Part shown: one piece after another, positions 25,253 through 33,343 of the stretch
How positions within the stretch are numbered: the stretch's first letter is position 1
Layout: the number at the start of each line of letters is the position of its first letter
DNA from: Desulfoferula mesophila
GTDB lineage: Bacteria; Desulfobacterota; Desulfarculia; Desulfarculales; Desulfarculaceae
NCBI RefSeq assembly: GCF_037076455.1
Contig: NZ_AP028679.1
Location: 3,983,501-4,047,500 of the forward strand
Direction of reading: 5' to 3'
DNA length: 64,000 bases
Program-made: the position numbers and the translations under genes
Notes under the pieces: model-generated
Told to the model about the DNA's origin: nothing
Seen by the model: the letters and a program-made list of their open reading frames with translations, nothing else
The model's database searches: none

Positions 25253-27103
25253 CTAACTCTCCTCCCCCAGCTCCGGGTCCTGGTCTCGGGGCATCCATAT
25301 CTGCATGGGCTTGTCCAGGCGCTTACTGTAATAGGTGAGCGCCAACCGCTGGCCGTTGCGGGCCAAAAGCTTCTGTCCGGGCAGATTGTCTTGGCCGGTG
25401 ATGATGATCATCTTGCGGCCCTCCGACCTGGCGATGACCCCCCGCACCAGGGCATTGCTCACCCCGGTGCCCCGGTATTCGGGGCGGATGGAGATGTAGC
25501 CGCGTTCGGTGTAGCCGGTGAGATCCAGGCCGGACTGCTCCTTGAGGCTGGCCACGTACTCCGGCCTCAAACGCTTGAGGGTGTCCGTGCCCACGATCAC
25601 CCCCTCTTCGCTGGCATAGGAAACCAGATAGGCGTTGGCCAGGTTGAAGCGCAGCCACTGCGGCTTAACCTTGCCCGCCGCCAAAACCAGCAGGGCGATC
25701 TCCTCCAGCACCTCGGGGGCGATGTCCTCTGGCTTGGCGAATACGTAGGTCAGATTTTCCCCCAGGCGGTAGACCTCCTCGCCCGTCGGGCGCACCCGCC
25801 AGTGGCGGACCGCGTCGCAGCCGTGGCGATCCAGATAGAGCAGAAGATGGGCCGGGACGGCCAACTGGCGCCACAAGGGGCCGCCGGGCAAGGGGGCCAC
25901 CTGGCGGTAGGCCTCGGCCCTGGGTTCGCCGATACGGCTCCGGGGGTGGGGCGACCAGGGCCAGAGCACGGGCCGCGACCAGGAGTGGACCGTATGGGGA
26001 TTGGAGCCCACGAAGTCCAGCAGAGCCTGGGCCCAGTCGCCGGAGCCCTCCAGGGGCAGCCGCAAATGGTTCCACAGCCCGGCGCGGGAGGCGGCCAGCA
26101 GGCCTTGGCTCACCTGCTCCAGGGCCGGGCCGCCGCCGGAGGCGGCCCGCCATTGGATGAGGCGCGTCCCGCCCTGGAACAGGGCCGTCAAGACCTGGGC
26201 CGAGGGCGGATCGCTCAGGGAAGCGGCCAGGCCCAGGGGCAGCGGGTTGCCCTTGAGGGCCGGGGCCAGGGCCTCCAGGTAGGTGGCGGGCAGCTCCCGA
26301 TTGGTGATCAGCGCCCCGCCCGCCTCCTGGGCGGCCGCCCGGGAGATCGCCTGGGCCAGGCTGGCGGGCCCCTCCCCGGCCTCCAGGTCCAGAGCGACCA
26401 CCGGGGCCGGGCTCAAGGGGCCCGAGAAGCTCGGGGCGGAGACGGATGGATCGGCGGATTGGTCCGGGCCTTGGCCCAAGAGCGAGGCGGCCAACGCCCG
26501 CAGGGGGCCGGGGTCGGCGGAGGAAAAAACATGATCCCAGGCCGGGCCGGAGCCCGTGGGGGCGCCCTCCAGCCCCAGGCACTCGCCCACCCAGGCCACC
26601 ACCGCCTGGGGGCGGTGCTTTTTGAGCCACAAGCCCATCACCGCCGCGCCCAGGCACTGGCCGGGGACATCCAGGGCCAGCAGCACCAGGGCCTGGCTCT
26701 CCGGTGGCAGACGGCGCTCCAGGTTCTCTTGCGCCCAGGCGTGCAGGGGATGGCTCTCGTCCCGGGCCAGCTCCAGCAAACTCTCCAGGTCGGCCTCTTC
26801 CGGCAGGCCGAGCCCCGCGAAACCGTAGCTTCCCAGCCCAGGCTTTGGTTCCGCCTGGGCCAGGCCCTCCTTCAGGGCGCGCCGGGCTCGCAAATAAAGG
26901 GCCGGGTCGTAAAACCCCGGCCCTTGCCAAACCCGGGCCGCCTCGGCCCGGGGCCCGCCCAACAGGCGCTGGTTCCAAAAATCCCGGTTGGCGTCCCACA
27001 CCGCCAAGGGCTCCAGGCCACGCAGGGCCTGGGCGGCCCATTGGGCCGCGCAGGGCGCGGCCGCCGCGCCGCCCAGGGGCGGGTTTACCACCAGGATTCG
27101 CAT
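25253..27103 (-). CDS. fusion: B12/radical-SAM-like region without cluster cysteines plus GNAT acetyltransferase
   Basis: 616 residues from ATG 27103, behind GGGGAGA. The start RILVVNPPLG resembles cobalamin-binding domains of B12-dependent radical SAM proteins. A middle region reads like a radical-SAM barrel (GGTRLIQWRAASGGGPALE) but has no CxxxCxxC motif anywhere, so SAM cleavage is not expected. The last ~130 residues are a GNAT domain with the acetyl-CoA loop RPEYRGTGVSNALVRG and a final ITGQDNLPGQKLLARNG block. It probably acetylates (or acylates) a substrate recognised by the N-terminal region, together with the adjacent ATP-grasp ligase. The substrate is unknown. Confidence 0.7.
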   Translation of the reverse strand: MRILVVNPPLGGAAAAPCAAQWAAQALRGLEPLAVWDANRDFWNQRLLGGPRAEAARVWQGPGFYDPALYLRARRALKEGLAQAEPKPGLGSYGFAGLGLPEEADLESLLELARDESHPLHAWAQENLERRLPPESQALVLLALDVPGQCLGAAVMGLWLKKHRPQAVVAWVGECLGLEGAPTGSGPAWDHVFSSADPGPLRALAASLLGQGPDQSADPSVSAPSFSGPLSPAPVVALDLEAGEGPASLAQAISRAAAQEAGGALITNRELPATYLEALAPALKGNPLPLGLAASLSDPPSAQVLTALFQGGTRLIQWRAASGGGPALEQVSQGLLAASRAGLWNHLRLPLEGSGDWAQALLDFVGSNPHTVHSWSRPVLWPWSPHPRSRIGEPRAEAYRQVAPLPGGPLWRQLAVPAHLLLYLDRHGCDAVRHWRVRPTGEEVYRLGENLTYVFAKPEDIAPEVLEEIALLVLAAGKVKPQWLRFNLANAYLVSYASEEGVIVGTDTLKRLRPEYVASLKEQSGLDLTGYTERGYISIRPEYRGTGVSNALVRGVIARSEGRKMIIITGQDNLPGQKLLARNGQRLALTYYSKRLDKPMQIWMPRDQDPELGEES

Positions 27104-27247
27104 CTGATCTCCCCTAAGGGCGTCGCCGACGCCCCCTCCCTCCGTCACTGTCCAACCACGCTCCATAGTTATCCCCCCAACTGCTTACAAATCAAGGCCT
27201 TTTCTGGTGTTCTCCCTCCTCGGCGCGCCAAAAGCAGGACAATTTTG

Positions 27248-27279
27248 GGCCAAACGCCCCCCTTGAGCCGCGTTTGGCC
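27248..27279 (-). other. perfect 10-bp hairpin after the acyl-CoA ligase operon
   Basis: GGCCAAACGC (27248-27257) pairs with GCGTTTGGCC (27270-27279) around a 12-base loop. It starts about 36 bases beyond the stop of the acyl-CoA ligase gene and before the next minus-strand gene. No U-tract follows on the minus strand, so it is a possible rho-dependent terminator, a 3' stabiliser or an operator. Confidence 0.45.
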
Positions 27280-27314
27280 GAATTAACCAAGATGAAACGA
27301 TGCGACCGGTCCGG

Positions 27315-28853
27315 TCAGACCTTGAACTCGGAGTCGCCCCAATACCGGTCGCGCAGCTTGCGTTTGAGTATCTTGCCCACCGGACTGCGGGGGAGTTGAT
27401 CCACGAAATCCACCGAGCGGGGCTTGAGGTAGTCGGCCAGGCGGGTGGCGCAAAAATCCCGCAGTTCCTCGAAGCTGCTCTCCTGCCCCGGCTTGAGCAC
27501 CACCACCGCCTTGAGCACCTCGCCCCAGGTGGGGTCGGGCACCCCGATCACCGCCGCCTCGGCCACCTTGGGGTGCCTGAGCAACACCTCCTCCACCTCG
27601 CTGGGGTAGATGTTCTCCCCCCCGCTGATGACCATGTCGGTGCGCCGGTCCACGATGTAGAGATAGCCGTCCTCGTCCAGCTTGCCCAGGTCGCCCAGGG
27701 TGAACCAGCCGTCCCGGAAGGCCTCGTCGGTCTTTTGGGAATCGCGGTAATAGCCGCTGAACAGGCTGGGCCCCTGCAGGTAGATCTCGCCCACCTGGCC
27801 CACGGGCACCTCGGCGCCGCGTTCGTCCAGGAGCCTGAGGAACACGTCCCAGGCGGGGCGGCCCACCGAGCGGGGTTTGCGCCTCATTTCCTCGGCCGTG
27901 ATATTGGTGATGATCAGCGTCTCGGTGGCGGCGTAAAACTCGTGGAGCACCGGCCCGAAGCGGTTGAGGGCGGCCTCCTCGAGGGGGGCGGGCATGGGCG
28001 AGCCCCCGCTGGTGAGCATGCTCAGGCTGGAGGTGTCGAAGTCCCGGTGGTCGGGCAGGGACAGGATGGCGTTGAACATGGTGGGCACCAGGAAGCTGTA
28101 GGTCACCCGGTGGCGCTGCACCAGCTCCAGGTATTCCCGGGGATCGAAGCGCTTGGTCACCACCGCCGTGCCGCCCATGTACAGGGCCAGGGAGGTGAAG
28201 TTGCGCGGCGCGGTGTGCCAGAAGGGGCCGGGGTTCAGGGTCACCCCGCCCTGGCGGATGCCGTAGTCCAGCACCTTGTAGAGATAGCCGGCCACTATGG
28301 CCCGGTTGCTGGTCAGGGCCCCCTTGCTGCGTCCGGTGGTGCCCCCGGTGTAGCCGATGAACAGGGTGTCCTCGGGGTGCAGCTCCGCCTGGGGTTCGTC
28401 CTCGCGGGAGTTGGCCAGCAGCTCTTCATAGGCGTGGGCCCCCGGCAGCGCCGGTCCCTGGCCCAGCATCAGCAGACAGCCGGCCACCGCTTGGCGGGCC
28501 TCGGGGGGCAGGCTGTCGTAGAGGACCACGAACTCCGGCCCCAACACCAGGCCCGAGGCCTGGGAGTGGGAGATGCGATAGGCGATGTCCGGGGCCTTGA
28601 GGCGGTGGTTGATGGGCACCATCCACACCCCCAGCTTGGCGGTGGCGTGGTAGATCTCCAGGTATTCGTTGCCGCTCAGAGCCAGCACCGCCAGCTTGTC
28701 ACCCTTGCCCAGGCCCAGGCCGCTCAGGGCGTGGGCCAGGCGGTTGACCCTGGCGTTGAACTGGCTATAGCTCCAGGAGCGATCCTCGAAGATCACCGCG
28801 GTTTTGTCGGGGTGGCGTTGGGCGCTGCGCGCCAGGGCTCTGCCCATCAGCAT
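27315..28853 (-). CDS. AMP-dependent acyl-CoA ligase/synthetase
   Basis: 512 residues, ANL superfamily. The P-loop is YTGGTTGRSKGAL. YAATETLIITN occupies the A5 position. The C-terminal ISGGENIYPSEVEEVL and the catalytic Lys near SPVGKILKRKLR are intact. It should convert an organic acid plus CoA and ATP to acyl-CoA. As the last gene of an operon with a TAXI-type TRAP importer (27-base gap), it probably activates the acid that the transporter brings in. Chain length or aromatic preference is not readable. Confidence 0.9.
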   Translation of the reverse strand: MLMGRALARSAQRHPDKTAVIFEDRSWSYSQFNARVNRLAHALSGLGLGKGDKLAVLALSGNEYLEIYHATAKLGVWMVPINHRLKAPDIAYRISHSQASGLVLGPEFVVLYDSLPPEARQAVAGCLLMLGQGPALPGAHAYEELLANSREDEPQAELHPEDTLFIGYTGGTTGRSKGALTSNRAIVAGYLYKVLDYGIRQGGVTLNPGPFWHTAPRNFTSLALYMGGTAVVTKRFDPREYLELVQRHRVTYSFLVPTMFNAILSLPDHRDFDTSSLSMLTSGGSPMPAPLEEAALNRFGPVLHEFYAATETLIITNITAEEMRRKPRSVGRPAWDVFLRLLDERGAEVPVGQVGEIYLQGPSLFSGYYRDSQKTDEAFRDGWFTLGDLGKLDEDGYLYIVDRRTDMVISGGENIYPSEVEEVLLRHPKVAEAAVIGVPDPTWGEVLKAVVVLKPGQESSFEELRDFCATRLADYLKPRSVDFVDQLPRSPVGKILKRKLRDRYWGDSEFKV

Positions 28854-28880
28854 GGCTTATGCTCCTCGGGGACGCTCGAT

Positions 28881-30818
28881 CTAGGTTTGGCTGGAGGCGG
28901 CCGAAGCGGGGCGGGGGCTGCCGGCGGCGGCCGCCCTTTGGGGCCCGGAGCGGCGCTTGCGGTAATTGCCCAGCAGGATGATGGCGGCCAGGGCCAGGGC
29001 GGGAGCGAGAAGCCAGGCGGTTCCCGTGGCGGCCACCGCCAGCAGGGCCAGGCCGCTGGCCGCGCTGCCCAGACGCTCCCAAACCTTGAGCCGATCCAGG
29101 AAATAGCCCACCAGGCCCACCTGGAACAGGCCCAGCCCCAGGATCACCAACAGCACCGTCACGGCCAGCTGGCCCAGGTCGCTGCCCGGGGTGAGCAGCA
29201 GGGAGCCGTTGTAGGCGAAGACGTAGGGCACCAGAAAGCCCGCCCCCGCCGCGCCCATGGAATAAAAGGCGGTCTTGACGTAGCGGGCCTCGGCGATGCG
29301 GCTGGCCACGATGGCGGCCATGCCCACCGGCGGGGTGAGACCGGAAAAGGCGCCGAAGTAAAAGGCGAACATGTGGGCCTGGATTGGCTCCACCCCCAGG
29401 CGGATCAGGGCGGGGATGGCCACCATGGCCCCCACCAGATAGGCCGCCACGGTGGGAACCTCCAGACCCAGGATGATCACGCAGCCCATGGACATGGCCA
29501 GGGCCAGGAACAGGCTGCCCCCGGACCAGGCCTCCACCGAGTAGCCCACCAAGAGCCCCAGGCCGGTTTTGGTGACCAGGGCGATGATGGGCCCCAGGGT
29601 GGCGCAGGCCACGGCCACCTTGGCCCCGGTGATCGCGCCCTTGACGCAGCCGGTCAACACCCTGGCCAGGGGGGGCCGGGTGCGCCGGCGCAGCAGGCTG
29701 AGCCCCAGCAGGCCCACGATGCCCCAGAAGGCGGCGAACATGGCCGGGTAGCCCCAGAAGAACAGCAGCACGATGGCCAGCACCGGCAACACGAACAGGG
29801 GTGCGCTGGCCCACAGGGTGGCCCGGTCGGGCTCTTCGGTCAGGGGGGCCACCCGGTTCTTGAGCGCCGAGAAATGCACGAAAAAGCCCACCGAGATGAA
29901 ATACAAGACGGCGGGGATGGCCGCGCTGGAGATGATGTCGGCGTAGGGCACCCCCAGCAGGTCGGCCATGACAAAGGCCCCGGCGCCCATGATGGGGGGC
30001 ATGATCTGGGCCCCGCCCGAGGCCGCCGCCTCCACGCTGGCCGCCACCTCCGGCCGGTAGCCCACCCGCTTCATTAGGGGGATGGTGAACGCTCCGGTGA
30101 CCGCGATGTTGGGGGTGGCCTGGCCGGTGGTCATGCCCATCAGGGCCGAGGAGATCACCGCGGTCATGGCCGGGCCGGAGCGGGAATAGCGCCCCACCAC
30201 CTTGCCCAGCTCCAGGAAAAAGTCGTTGGCCCCCAGGGCGGCCAACATGCCCCCGAACAGGATGAACAGGAAGATTACGTTGGCGCTGATCACCAGGATG
30301 GAGCCCCACAGATCGTAGGAGCCGAAGGTGAGGTCCACGGTGGTGATGATCTCGTTGACCGAGAGGATGGGCCCGCCCAGCAGGTAGCCCCAAAAACCGT
30401 AGGCCAACAAAAGGCAGGCCATGAGCGGCAGGATGAAGCCGAAGCTGGCGTAGCAGGCGGTGAAGACGATGAACACCACCGCGAAGCCCACCACCACGTC
30501 CGGCGGGGTGGGGAAGCCGATGTTGAACAGCAGCCGCTCCAGGTTGAGCCACAGATAGGTGACCACCGCCAGGGTGGCCACGATGAGCAGCCACCAGAAC
30601 CAGCGGCCTCGCTTGGCCTTAAGCGCCCCCAAGAAGACCAGGGTGAGGGCCAGCCCCAGGTGGATCATGCGGTGCTCGATGGTGCCCACCACCGAGTAAT
30701 AGACGTTGATCAGATGGTACAGGGCCATGACCACGGCCACCAAGGCGATGGCCAGGTCCAAACGGGAGGGGAACATCCCCATAATCATCTTGTTGTTTTG
30801 CTTGTCGCTGTCGGCCAT
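28881..30818 (-). CDS. TRAP transporter permease, fused small and large subunits (TAXI type)
   Basis: 645 residues with many membrane spans. The N-terminal third corresponds to the small (DctQ-like) part with long hydrophobic spans. The rest is the DctM-like large subunit, with GMTTGQATPNIAVTGAFTIPLMKR and GLTPPVGMAAIVASRIAEA, characteristic of fused TRAP permeases paired with TAXI-type binding proteins. It imports an organic acid using an ion gradient. The C-terminal ~30 residues are Ala/Ser/Arg-rich. It follows the binding-protein gene across a short hairpin and precedes the acyl-CoA ligase. Confidence 0.9.
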   Translation of the reverse strand: MADSDKQNNKMIMGMFPSRLDLAIALVAVVMALYHLINVYYSVVGTIEHRMIHLGLALTLVFLGALKAKRGRWFWWLLIVATLAVVTYLWLNLERLLFNIGFPTPPDVVVGFAVVFIVFTACYASFGFILPLMACLLLAYGFWGYLLGGPILSVNEIITTVDLTFGSYDLWGSILVISANVIFLFILFGGMLAALGANDFFLELGKVVGRYSRSGPAMTAVISSALMGMTTGQATPNIAVTGAFTIPLMKRVGYRPEVAASVEAAASGGAQIMPPIMGAGAFVMADLLGVPYADIISSAAIPAVLYFISVGFFVHFSALKNRVAPLTEEPDRATLWASAPLFVLPVLAIVLLFFWGYPAMFAAFWGIVGLLGLSLLRRRTRPPLARVLTGCVKGAITGAKVAVACATLGPIIALVTKTGLGLLVGYSVEAWSGGSLFLALAMSMGCVIILGLEVPTVAAYLVGAMVAIPALIRLGVEPIQAHMFAFYFGAFSGLTPPVGMAAIVASRIAEARYVKTAFYSMGAAGAGFLVPYVFAYNGSLLLTPGSDLGQLAVTVLLVILGLGLFQVGLVGYFLDRLKVWERLGSAASGLALLAVAATGTAWLLAPALALAAIILLGNYRKRRSGPQRAAAAGSPRPASAASSQT

Positions 30819-30853
30819 GCCCGATCGATCCTGCCCGTAGTCATGAGCGGCGG

Positions 30854-30881
30854 GCCCCTCTCGGCCGGGGCCGAGAAGGGC
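30854..30881 (-). other. intercistronic hairpin between TRAP binding protein and permease genes
   Basis: CTCGGCC/GGCCGAG with flanking GCCC/GGGC pairing forms a stem of about 11 bp with one small internal loop. Hairpins at this position often let the binding-protein mRNA outnumber the permease mRNA. No T-run is present. Confidence 0.4.
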
Positions 30882-30889
30882 TCCCCGAG

Positions 30890-31966
30890 TTATTCAGAGG
30901 GATAGAGTTTTTCGAAATACTTGAGCCCGAAGGGGATCTTGTTCTCGTTGTAGAACTTGACCGCTCCGGGGTGCCAGTCCTTCTGGGGCGCGGGGTAGGC
31001 CCCGAAATTGTTCGGGCCCCAGCCCTTGGCCGCGGCGTGGTAGGTGACCAAGTCCTTGGCATGCGCCGTGGTCACCTTGAGAATTTCGTAGACCACGTCG
31101 GCGGGCATGTCCGGATACACCGCCCAGCCCAGCACGATGTTGAAGCACAGCACGTTTTGCCGGGGCAGGCCGTCGCCCAAAACGCCCTTCTTGAGGGTGG
31201 CGGTGGCGCCGTACACGTCGCCGTAGAGCTTGCCCGAGGCCTTGCGCATGGCCGGGGTGGCGGTCACGAAATACACCTTGCGCTTGGACAAAAGCTCCTT
31301 GAGCTTGGGCACGGTGGTGTAGACCCCGTTGCCCCGCTCGGGGCAAAAGGCCAGGGCCGCGTCGGTCTTGCCCAGGATCATGTCGTTGTAGCCGGCATAG
31401 GCGGTGAACTGCCACTTGATGGAGTCCAGCACCTCCTTGCCCGCCCCGCCGATCAGCTTTTGGGTCATGTCGAACTTGGTGGTGCCCTTGGGCCAGGTGG
31501 CCACCCGCTTGCCCTTGAGGTCGGCCAGGGTCTTGATATTGGGGTCCAGGGTGACCAGGCACACCGCCAGCGACTGCTGGTAGGCCATGATCATCAGGTC
31601 CTTGAACTTGTCCGCGTCCTGGTTGAAGGGAGCCTCGCCCTTTTTTGCCTTGTCGAACATCTCGGCGGAGCAGGTGAAAAAGGTGCGCGAACGCTTGCCG
31701 GGGCTCATGCCCACCAGCTTGATGTTCTCCGGGGTGCCGCTGGACTCCAGCACCGAGCCGCGCACCCATTCGGAGTGCTTGTTCAACAGGTCGCACATGC
31801 CGAAGCCCAGGATGTAGCTGGAGCCTCCGAAGGTGGTGGTGCGCGCCTCCACCCGGTAGAGCTTGGGGGCCGCCTGGCTGGAGCCGGGCACGGCCAACCA
31901 CGCGGTGGACAAAGCCAGGACGCAACCCACCGCCAGCGCCGCGAGAGCGAATTTTTTCATAACCAT
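30890..31966 (-). CDS. TAXI-family TRAP transporter solute-binding protein
   Basis: 358 residues. A signal peptide (MKKFALAALAVGCVLALSTAW) ends near SSQAAP, so the protein is periplasmic. The mature part starts with the ligand-binding domain (LYRVEARTTTFGGSSYILG) and contains LADLKGKRVATWPKGT, a TAXI hallmark. It captures a small organic acid, glutamate-like or other, for the fused permease encoded next. GGGAGG lies 5 bases before the first ATG at 31966; the in-frame ATG two codons later is an alternative. It is the first gene of the TRAP/acyl-CoA-ligase operon. Confidence 0.9.
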   Translation of the reverse strand: MVMKKFALAALAVGCVLALSTAWLAVPGSSQAAPKLYRVEARTTTFGGSSYILGFGMCDLLNKHSEWVRGSVLESSGTPENIKLVGMSPGKRSRTFFTCSAEMFDKAKKGEAPFNQDADKFKDLMIMAYQQSLAVCLVTLDPNIKTLADLKGKRVATWPKGTTKFDMTQKLIGGAGKEVLDSIKWQFTAYAGYNDMILGKTDAALAFCPERGNGVYTTVPKLKELLSKRKVYFVTATPAMRKASGKLYGDVYGATATLKKGVLGDGLPRQNVLCFNIVLGWAVYPDMPADVVYEILKVTTAHAKDLVTYHAAAKGWGPNNFGAYPAPQKDWHPGAVKFYNENKIPFGLKYFEKLYPSE

Positions 31967-32116
31967 TCAACCTCCCATACAAAGTTTTACGGTCCAGGCC
32001 GCCTTTCCCCCACCCCTGGGCATTCAACAAAAATCATCCGGACGGCTGGACCGTTGATTGCGGCCTTCCATGTTAAGACCTGAACGGGCCAAGCGAAATA
32101 TAAATTATTGTGAGGT

Positions 32117-32132
32117 TATTGGTAGGTAGATA
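32117..32132 (+). promoter_or_regulatory. candidate regulator site, copy A (upstream of the TRAP operon)
   Basis: TATTGGTAGGTAGATA lies 151 bases ahead of the TRAP binding-protein start and just beyond the stop of the PAS-LuxR gene. A second copy sharing a 10-base identical core lies ahead of aor (33160-33175). The two have the same orientation relative to their target operons. Confidence 0.4.
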
Positions 32133-32173
32133 CTATTACTTTGACCGGGCTCCAAAGGAGACTGGGTGGCGGC

Positions 32174-33103
32174 TCAAGACATCTGCCTAAGGTAAGTGCA
32201 AAGATTCAAGCGCTTTTTCTTGAGCCCCAGCTTGGCGCGGATGTTTTGGCGGTGGAAGGCCACCGCGTTGTCGCTGATGGCCAAGACCTGGGCTATCTCG
32301 CTGGAGCCCTTGCCCTCGCGCACCAGGCGGGCCACCTCCAGCTCCTTGGGGGTGAGCCCCACCAGCTTGGATGAAAGGCGGCGGGCAAAGGGCGAGGCGA
32401 TCTCATTCACCCCGGAACGCACCGCCTCGGCCAGGGCCCGCTGGTCCGGGCTCAGACCGCAACTCAGCAGGCGCTCCATGAAAGGAGTGACCAGCTGGGC
32501 CACGCTGGCGTTGACCTTGGCCTCCAGCTCCTTTTTCTCCTCGGCCCGGTGGTTGAGCATCACCTTGAGGGCGGTGTTGGCCGCCTCCAACTCGGCGGTG
32601 CGCTCGGCCACCTTGACCTCCAGTTGCTCGTGGGCCTTTTTGAGCGCCTCCTCGGCCAGCTTCCTCTGGCTGATATCCTCCACGATGACGATGAACAAAA
32701 AGGGGCTGCCCTGAGCGTCGCGGGCCAGGCAACAGCGCACGCTGGCCCACCACAACTCCCCGTTGCGGCGGAAATAGCGTTTCTCCACCGTGTAGTCCTC
32801 TATTTCACCGGTCAAGAGCTTCTTGAAGCGCTCCACGGTCCAGTAGTCATCGGGGTGGGTGCACTCCCACAGGCGGAGCTTGAGAAACTCGGGGTCGCCG
32901 GGGTCGTAGCCGAACAATTCGCTGATGCGCTGGTTGGCCAGGCGTATGCGTCCGGCCAGATCGCCGTGGATGATGCCCACCGGAGCCTGCTCAAAGGTGA
33001 GCCGGAAACGGGCCTCGCTTTGGGCCATATCCAGGGAGGGAGCCTCCCGGCCCGGATTGCGGCGGGTTGGCCGCTGGGTGTTTTTGTCGCCTTGTCCTGC
33101 CAT
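32174..33103 (-). CDS. PAS-domain LuxR-type transcriptional regulator
   Basis: 309 residues. A PAS domain covers about residues 28-150 (FRLTFEQAPVGIIHGDLAG, then the PAC block ISQRKLAEEALKK). A coiled-coil linker spans about 150-215, and a LuxR-type HTH starts near GLTPKELEVARLVREGKGSSEIAQVL. No receiver domain is present, so it senses a ligand or redox state directly through PAS. Such stand-alone PAS-LuxR proteins are common in Desulfobacterota. It sits between the TRAP/acyl-CoA-ligase operon and divergent aor. The shared sequence element on both sides makes it the obvious candidate regulator of both, and of itself. Confidence 0.85.
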   Translation of the reverse strand: MAGQGDKNTQRPTRRNPGREAPSLDMAQSEARFRLTFEQAPVGIIHGDLAGRIRLANQRISELFGYDPGDPEFLKLRLWECTHPDDYWTVERFKKLLTGEIEDYTVEKRYFRRNGELWWASVRCCLARDAQGSPFLFIVIVEDISQRKLAEEALKKAHEQLEVKVAERTAELEAANTALKVMLNHRAEEKKELEAKVNASVAQLVTPFMERLLSCGLSPDQRALAEAVRSGVNEIASPFARRLSSKLVGLTPKELEVARLVREGKGSSEIAQVLAISDNAVAFHRQNIRAKLGLKKKRLNLCTYLRQMS

Positions 33104-33159
33104 GCCCGTCCTCCCGGTTCGCGGCCCGACAAACCTCGCGTTCCGCTCATATTATACTA

Positions 33160-33175
33160 TCACTGCCTACCAATA
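33160..33175 (-). promoter_or_regulatory. candidate regulator site, copy B (between the PAS-LuxR gene and aor)
   Basis: On the minus strand this reads TATTGGTAGGCAGTGA. It shares TATTGGTAGG-n-AG with copy A at 32117-32132 and differs at four of 16 positions. It lies 57 bases ahead of the PAS-LuxR start and 169 bases ahead of the aor start. Confidence 0.4.
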
Positions 33176-33281
33176 TATGCGGCTCTTTCCCCTGCCGGCC
33201 CGGCGGGAGCCCTACCTGTGCCAAGCGAGGCCTATGCCAAAGAAGACATAGGTAACTTATTGATTATACAGCAATATCCTC

Positions 33282-33310
33282 TTGACCCCTCTCCGGTGCT
33301 GGGTCACAAT
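33282..33310 (+). promoter_or_regulatory. candidate sigma70 promoter for aor
   Basis: TTGACC (33282-33287) and CACAAT (33305-33310) are separated by 17 bases, matching five and four of six consensus positions. The predicted leader is about 27 bases, ending in AGGAGGA ahead of the ATG at 33344. Confidence 0.45.
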
Positions 33311-33343
33311 GGCATAGTCTTCATAAATTCAGGAGGATTACCC

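Noticed and set aside
27300-30077. 925-codon open frame on the plus strand across the TRAP permease and acyl-CoA ligase
   Set aside because: Antisense to two clear genes and His/Gly/Gln-rich throughout; no start signal.
32549-33343. Upstream extension of the aldehyde oxidoreductase frame
   Set aside because: The extension runs antisense through the PAS-LuxR gene and is low-complexity; the AGGAGGA-ATG at 33344 gives the normal family start.
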